Part shown: positions 22,651-25,518 of the stretch, in pieces | How the letters are laid out: each line of letters begins with the position of its first letter | Position numbering within the stretch: the first letter of the stretch is position 1 | Source of the DNA: Fidelibacterota bacterium | GTDB lineage: Bacteria; Fidelibacterota; UBA2242 | Assembly: GCA_023229045.1 (NCBI GenBank) | Contig: JALOAB010000011.1 | Location: 1 to 25,518 of the forward strand | DNA length: 25,518 bases | Direction of reading: 5' to 3' | Notes under the pieces: generated by a model | Told to the model about the DNA's origin: nothing | What the model saw: only the letters and a program-made list of their open reading frames with translations | Databases searched by the model: none | Translations under genes and position numbers: made by a program

Positions 22651-23760
22651 TTATTTACCGCTTCGCAGGATTTCTAAAATATCCTGAGAGGGTTTATTGG
22701 GAATAGTGGCGATGATCTCGCCGTTGTATTCGAAGACTTCCTGTCCGCTGTCGGTAATTTCGCCGATCACAGCGACATGTTCGGCCTTAGCCCGGATAGC
22801 GTTTACAACCTCGCCGACCGATTCCGGGGCAACCTGCACTATATAGCGCGCCTGGGTTTCACAAATTAAAACTTCCTGCGGGGTAATGTTTTTCACGGAA
22901 ACCGGAACTTTGGACAGATCCACTTTGGCACCCCGATTACCGTATCTGGCCGACTCACAGATCGCGGCTCCGATACCGGCGGCGCCCAGATCGGAACAGG
23001 CTTTGATTTTGCCGGTGGCAAAAGCCGCCAGGGCCGCCTCCATAGCTTCTTTTTCCTCTTTGAAGAGAGCAATTGCCGGGCGCATTTCTTTGACCAACCC
23101 GGCCCGGAAAAGAGTATCGTTGCCATCAACGCCGGTCACGCCGATTATAATAATTTTATCGCCGACATTTTTAGCCGGTTTGGTAAGCGGCTTTTCGGTA
23201 ACCAGTTTGCCGATAACCGAAACCACGACAGCCGGAACAATGTCCGAAAAAGAGGTTGAGAATCCGCCACCGATGATAAAAACATCCATCGTCCGGCACA
23301 TGTCGCCCAGACCTTTGACCATAATGTTTACTCTTTCCTGACTGGTCATGACCTGGCATTTGCCGCAGGTACAACGTCCTTCAAAACCGCACGGCCCGAC
23401 GATCACTTCCTGATCGAGCGGGCGGGTGCCGATGAAATCCATCAGAAAAATCGGACGCGCCCCCATGGCGACCACATCGCGCATTGCCCCGCCGGCGCCG
23501 GTAGCGGCGGCATCATAAGGTCGCGGTACGCAGGGCGAGCAATGGCTTTCCATCTTGCCTACCACATAGCCCGACATACCCGGCATTTGGAAGACTGCGG
23601 CGTCATCATTGGCTTCCGGGCCGATTGTAAGAGCTCCCGGCCAGACTTTACTGACCTGGCGGTTTAATTCCTGGAAGCTTTTAAAATCGATCACCTTATC
23701 TATGTTGTGATGCAGATGAACGAATAATCCGTGCATCAATGCTTTTTCGATTGTGTTCAT
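22651..23760 (-). CDS. PurL/PurM-superfamily protein (AIR synthase-related) with Cys4 insertion
   Basis: The product belongs to the PurM/PurL/SelD/ThiL superfamily of ATP-using enzymes and most resembles one half of FGAM synthase (PurL). The 369-residue sequence has GPEANDDAAVF at 47-57 and a VGKMESHCSPCVPRPYDAA region. ATGAGGAMRDVVAMGARPIF comes next, matching the PurL stretch where HESHNHPS precedes the Gly-rich loop. Here the canonical NHPS is replaced by CSPC (Cys74, Cys77). A further insertion at 123-135 carries Cys124, Cys130, Cys132 and Cys135 (CGFEGRCTCGKC), which could bind zinc or an iron-sulfur cluster. A second AIRS_C-type domain follows from about 195. True PurL is about twice as long, so this is not a plain PurL. 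AAGGAG precedes the ATG. Reaction unknown. Confidence 0.72.
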   Translation of the reverse strand: MNTIEKALMHGLFVHLHHNIDKVIDFKSFQELNRQVSKVWPGALTIGPEANDDAAVFQMPGMSGYVVGKMESHCSPCVPRPYDAAATGAGGAMRDVVAMGARPIFLMDFIGTRPLDQEVIVGPCGFEGRCTCGKCQVMTSQERVNIMVKGLGDMCRTMDVFIIGGGFSTSFSDIVPAVVVSVIGKLVTEKPLTKPAKNVGDKIIIIGVTGVDGNDTLFRAGLVKEMRPAIALFKEEKEAMEAALAAFATGKIKACSDLGAAGIGAAICESARYGNRGAKVDLSKVPVSVKNITPQEVLICETQARYIVQVAPESVGEVVNAIRAKAEHVAVIGEITDSGQEVFEYNGEIIATIPNKPSQDILEILRSGK

Positions 23761-23805
23761 GCTTTCTCCTTATTTTATTGTGATCGTTGGTGGATAAATA
23801 TCATT

Positions 23806-23852
23806 TGGCGGGAGAATTAATTCATTATGAGTAATCAGTCAACACCATTCTT
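23806..23852 (-). promoter_or_regulatory. Weak candidate promoter for the PurL-like gene
   Basis: On the minus strand TTGACT is followed after 17 nt by TAATTC. The -35 is good but the -10 is poor. A GAATTAATTC palindrome (23814-23823) overlaps the -10 region. The gap between the PtsN-like and PurL-like genes is 136 nt, enough for an independent promoter. Confidence 0.25.
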
Positions 23853-23896
23853 TTTATAATGTCAGAGTGGTATAAAAATTGAAATACATGGCGAGT

Positions 23897-24352
23897 TTAT
23901 TCTTCAGTTTTGCGGATAACGGCTATAATCTCTTCGGGTGTGGTCGCGGCCAGCATTTTCTGGCGAAAATCAGCTTGCTGATTGAGACGCGCGATCAGCG
24001 CCAGAATCTGAACATAGGTTCCCGTCAATGCGTCCGATGCCAGCAGTAGAAAGAAAAGATGCGAAAGACCGCCATCGGCGGCTTGAAAGTCGATGCCTTC
24101 CGGCGCGACGCCCAAAGCCATTACGATACCGTCGGCGGCGCTGGTGCGGGCGTGAGGGATCGCCAGCCCTTTCTCCAGGCCGGTGCTACCTAAATTTTCA
24201 CGGTCGAGAAGGGATTGCAAAGCCTTTGCGCGGTCGAGGATTTGTCCGGTAGCCAAAGCGGCGTCCAGCAGTTCTTCGATCACTAATTTTTTGTCGGTAT
24301 TTTGCATAGGCACGACGATCGCCTCTCGCCTCAGCAAGGTTGATAGTTTCAT
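23897..24352 (-). CDS. PTS EIIA(Ntr)-like protein (PtsN family)
   Basis: The protein is a phosphotransferase EIIA domain of the fructose/nitrogen type, usually regulatory rather than transporting. The 151-residue product starts at ATG 24352, 9 nt behind AAGGAG (24367-24362). An in-frame TTG three codons upstream would leave no spacing from that Shine-Dalgarno. The phosphoacceptor histidine is His67 in KGLAIPHART, preceded by RENLGSTGLE, the normal PtsN sequence. The C-terminal helices are intact. It follows the universal stress protein gene by 32 nt, and the V-type ATPase subunit D gene lies before that, so the three may share regulation. No sigma-54 or EI/HPr gene is visible. PtsN-type partners are known to regulate K+ transport, and trkH lies in this window but not in this operon. 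Confidence 0.88.
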   Translation of the reverse strand: MKLSTLLRREAIVVPMQNTDKKLVIEELLDAALATGQILDRAKALQSLLDRENLGSTGLEKGLAIPHARTSAADGIVMALGVAPEGIDFQAADGGLSHLFFLLLASDALTGTYVQILALIARLNQQADFRQKMLAATTPEEIIAVIRKTEE

Positions 24353-24361
24353 TTCAAACAA

Positions 24362-24367
24362 CTCCTT
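24362..24367 (-). promoter_or_regulatory. Shine-Dalgarno deciding the PtsN-like start
   Basis: AAGGAG on the minus strand is 9 nt before ATG 24352 but directly abuts the TTG at 24361, so ATG 24352 is the better start. Confidence 0.75.
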
Positions 24368-24384
24368 ATCACAGTCAGACTAAT

Positions 24385-24903
24385 TCAGGTTATAGATTCA
24401 AATAGTTCATCGATGCGTTCGGTGTCTTTAGCCATTAATACCGAACAGCGGGCTTTACGGAAAATTAATCCCGTTTCGTCATGAAACGTATCCTGACGGG
24501 CTAAACCCGGTTCGAGTTCACCCATTATGAGCAGATCGGCGCCCCACTCTTCCACTTTTTGGATAGCAATTTTATGAACAGTTCCTTTCAGCAATTCGGT
24601 TTCAAGGCTTAATCCCTTGGAATTTGCCAGATCGGTGATGTCACGCAGGTAATTCCAACCGTCTTCTTCCAGATCGCGCTCATAATCCAGCTCTTCGACT
24701 TTAACAAAGATCCGGGCGCGTTCGAGCTGTTTCAGCAGGTCGATATTAACGACATAGATCGCCTTTAAAGCCGCGCCGGTGATTTTCGCGAGGACGATAC
24801 CGTATTTGGCGGCTGACATACACCCTTCCGAACCGTCGGCGAACAGGAGAATTTTTGAGATGAGTCGCTCGGATTGTATCTTAGTTATCCTTTCGTTTTT
24901 CAA
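24385..24903 (-). CDS. Universal stress protein (UspA family)
   Basis: UspA-type proteins are small cytoplasmic stress-response or signalling proteins. The 172-residue product has the family opening KILLFADGSEGCMSAAKYGI at about 18-37 and the central helix with AANSKGLSLE-like sequence. The typical ending IQKVEEWGADLLIMGELEPG, then RKARCSVLMAKD, also matches. The usual nucleotide-binding motif G-x2-G-x9-G-S/T after MG is not met: the segment reads GELEPGLARQD and so on. The protein may therefore not bind ATP in the UspFG manner. The start is a TTG at 24903 with only a weak Shine-Dalgarno, overlapping the end of the V-type ATPase gene by 23 nt. The first 15 or so residues are charged and could be an artefact if translation starts later. 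Confidence 0.85.
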   Translation of the reverse strand: MKNERITKIQSERLISKILLFADGSEGCMSAAKYGIVLAKITGAALKAIYVVNIDLLKQLERARIFVKVEELDYERDLEEDGWNYLRDITDLANSKGLSLETELLKGTVHKIAIQKVEEWGADLLIMGELEPGLARQDTFHDETGLIFRKARCSVLMAKDTERIDELFESIT

Positions 24904-25516
24904 GGCGTTCTTTAATGAACTTCAGAGAAGTCAGTGCGCCCCGCTCATTTTCTTCCAAAGAATCCGTAATAAATTTAATGGTTTCCTGGTAATCTGGAAT
25001 AGCAATTTTTTCAAGGGCATTAACCCGCCGCTGAGTCTTGCGAACTTCGCGGGCTAATCGCAGGAGCGAAACGCGCAGTTCGGCGAAGCGTCCCATCGCT
25101 TCCAGAATTTGTTTGAAACGCAGAATGCTTTCGTCCAGCCAGAACGACGAATTGCCGGCGCTGTAATAGGGCGCATCGTCGTGAACTTTGACCTCGATTT
25201 TGGGAATAACCACACCCATTACCCGCAGGGCATGAATCTGAATATCGGATTCTATCCGGACCGCTCGCGCCATGGATTTGACCGTATTCTTGCCGCTGGA
25301 AATAATGGCATTTTGAAGGGCATTATAGGCTTCACGCAGAGCGGCGTCCATTCTGTCATGCGCCGTAATCGTTTCATTGACCAACGGCATTAAATTCGCC
25401 ACCAGCACCTGGCGTTTTTGCTCCAGCAGATCATAGCCCTCCTGGGCAAAAACCAAGTCGCGTTTGGTTTTGAGCAGATTGCTCTTGGTCGGGACGATTT
25501 TGAGTCGGGTGCCCAT
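24881..25516 (-). CDS. atpD: V-type ATP synthase/ATPase subunit D
   Basis: Subunit D is the central rotor stalk of V/A-type ATPases, linking catalytic A3B3 to the membrane ring. The 211-residue product begins MGTRLKIVPTKSNLLKTKRD. The start matches archaeal and bacterial V-type D subunits (about 200-215 residues), which open with a positively charged PTKSNLL helix. Long amphipathic N- and C-terminal helices form the coiled coil, and a less conserved middle region separates them. ATG 25516 is two bases from the window edge, so its Shine-Dalgarno and upstream subunit genes (A, B and so on) are not visible. The start is likely but not proven. It overlaps the universal stress gene by 23 nt. Confidence 0.93.
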   Translation of the reverse strand: MGTRLKIVPTKSNLLKTKRDLVFAQEGYDLLEQKRQVLVANLMPLVNETITAHDRMDAALREAYNALQNAIISSGKNTVKSMARAVRIESDIQIHALRVMGVVIPKIEVKVHDDAPYYSAGNSSFWLDESILRFKQILEAMGRFAELRVSLLRLAREVRKTQRRVNALEKIAIPDYQETIKFITDSLEENERGALTSLKFIKERLEKRKDN

Positions 25517-25518
25517 CG

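Noticed and set aside
22880..22910. Sequence similar to parS (TTTCACGGAAAC) inside the PurL-like gene
   Set aside because: One base short of the consensus and lacking palindromic ends; too far from the par genes.
22886..23341. 151-residue plus-strand frame
   Set aside because: Antisense of the PurL-like gene with Ala/Pro-rich shadow composition.
1..25518. tRNA, rRNA, CRISPR, insertion sequence or prophage signals
   Set aside because: No intergenic region is long enough for rRNA or an array, and I saw no tRNA-like cloverleaf, spaced repeats or transposase.

Overview
The window is a dense bacterial chromosome segment of moderate GC. It carries about 24 protein genes, several with translational overlaps, and I see no mobile elements, CRISPR arrays, rRNA or tRNA genes. 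The longest stretch without a gene is about 190 bases (15982-16169), so nothing over 300 bases is unexplained. The organism is probably Gram-negative: there is a PorV/PorQ-like outer-membrane barrel, several lipoproteins or secreted proteins, a bactofilin and an M23 peptidase. A PorQ-like barrel beside a V-type ATPase subunit and an OPT transporter fits an FCB-type lineage (Bacteroidetes-related candidate phyla such as Zixibacteria or KSB1). That placement is inference; I cannot name the species.

Layout. (1) 1-3322, plus strand: prs (5' truncated), rplY/ctc, pth, rpsF, rpsR, rplI. This joins the prs-ctc-pth and rpsF-rpsR-rplI neighbourhoods, without ssb, and ends in a strong hairpin terminator. 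(2) 3415-8049, plus strand: priA, an overlapping membrane-anchored HExxH peptidase, an overlapping PorQ-like barrel and a monohaem c-type cytochrome lipoprotein. A 14-bp-stem bidirectional terminator follows. (3) 15981-8131, minus strand: plsC, a GrdB/PrdB-like reductase-family protein, a metallo-beta-lactamase-fold hydrolase, a TPR/beta-propeller exported protein, a CysQ-like phosphatase, a small unknown protein, an OPT transporter and a three-repeat lipoprotein. (4) 16170-17618, plus strand: trkH with its own promoter. (5) 17762-20609, plus strand: parA, parB, M23 peptidase and bactofilin, overlapping or abutting, a chromosome-segregation and cell-shape module. (6) 20760-22523, plus strand: aspS. 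(7) 25516-22651, minus strand: V-type ATPase subunit D, a universal stress protein, a PTS EIIA(Ntr)-like protein and a half-length PurL-like protein with a four-cysteine insertion.

Most of the window is well-conserved housekeeping. The points that most deserve a second look are: the metallo-beta-lactamase-fold gene, whose catalytic motif lies upstream of every ATG, GTG or TTG, so it probably starts at CTG behind a good Shine-Dalgarno; a promoter placed so that the GrdB-like mRNA would be leaderless; an FNR/CRP-type palindrome at class II spacing upstream of the repeat lipoprotein; and the Cys-rich PurL-like half protein.
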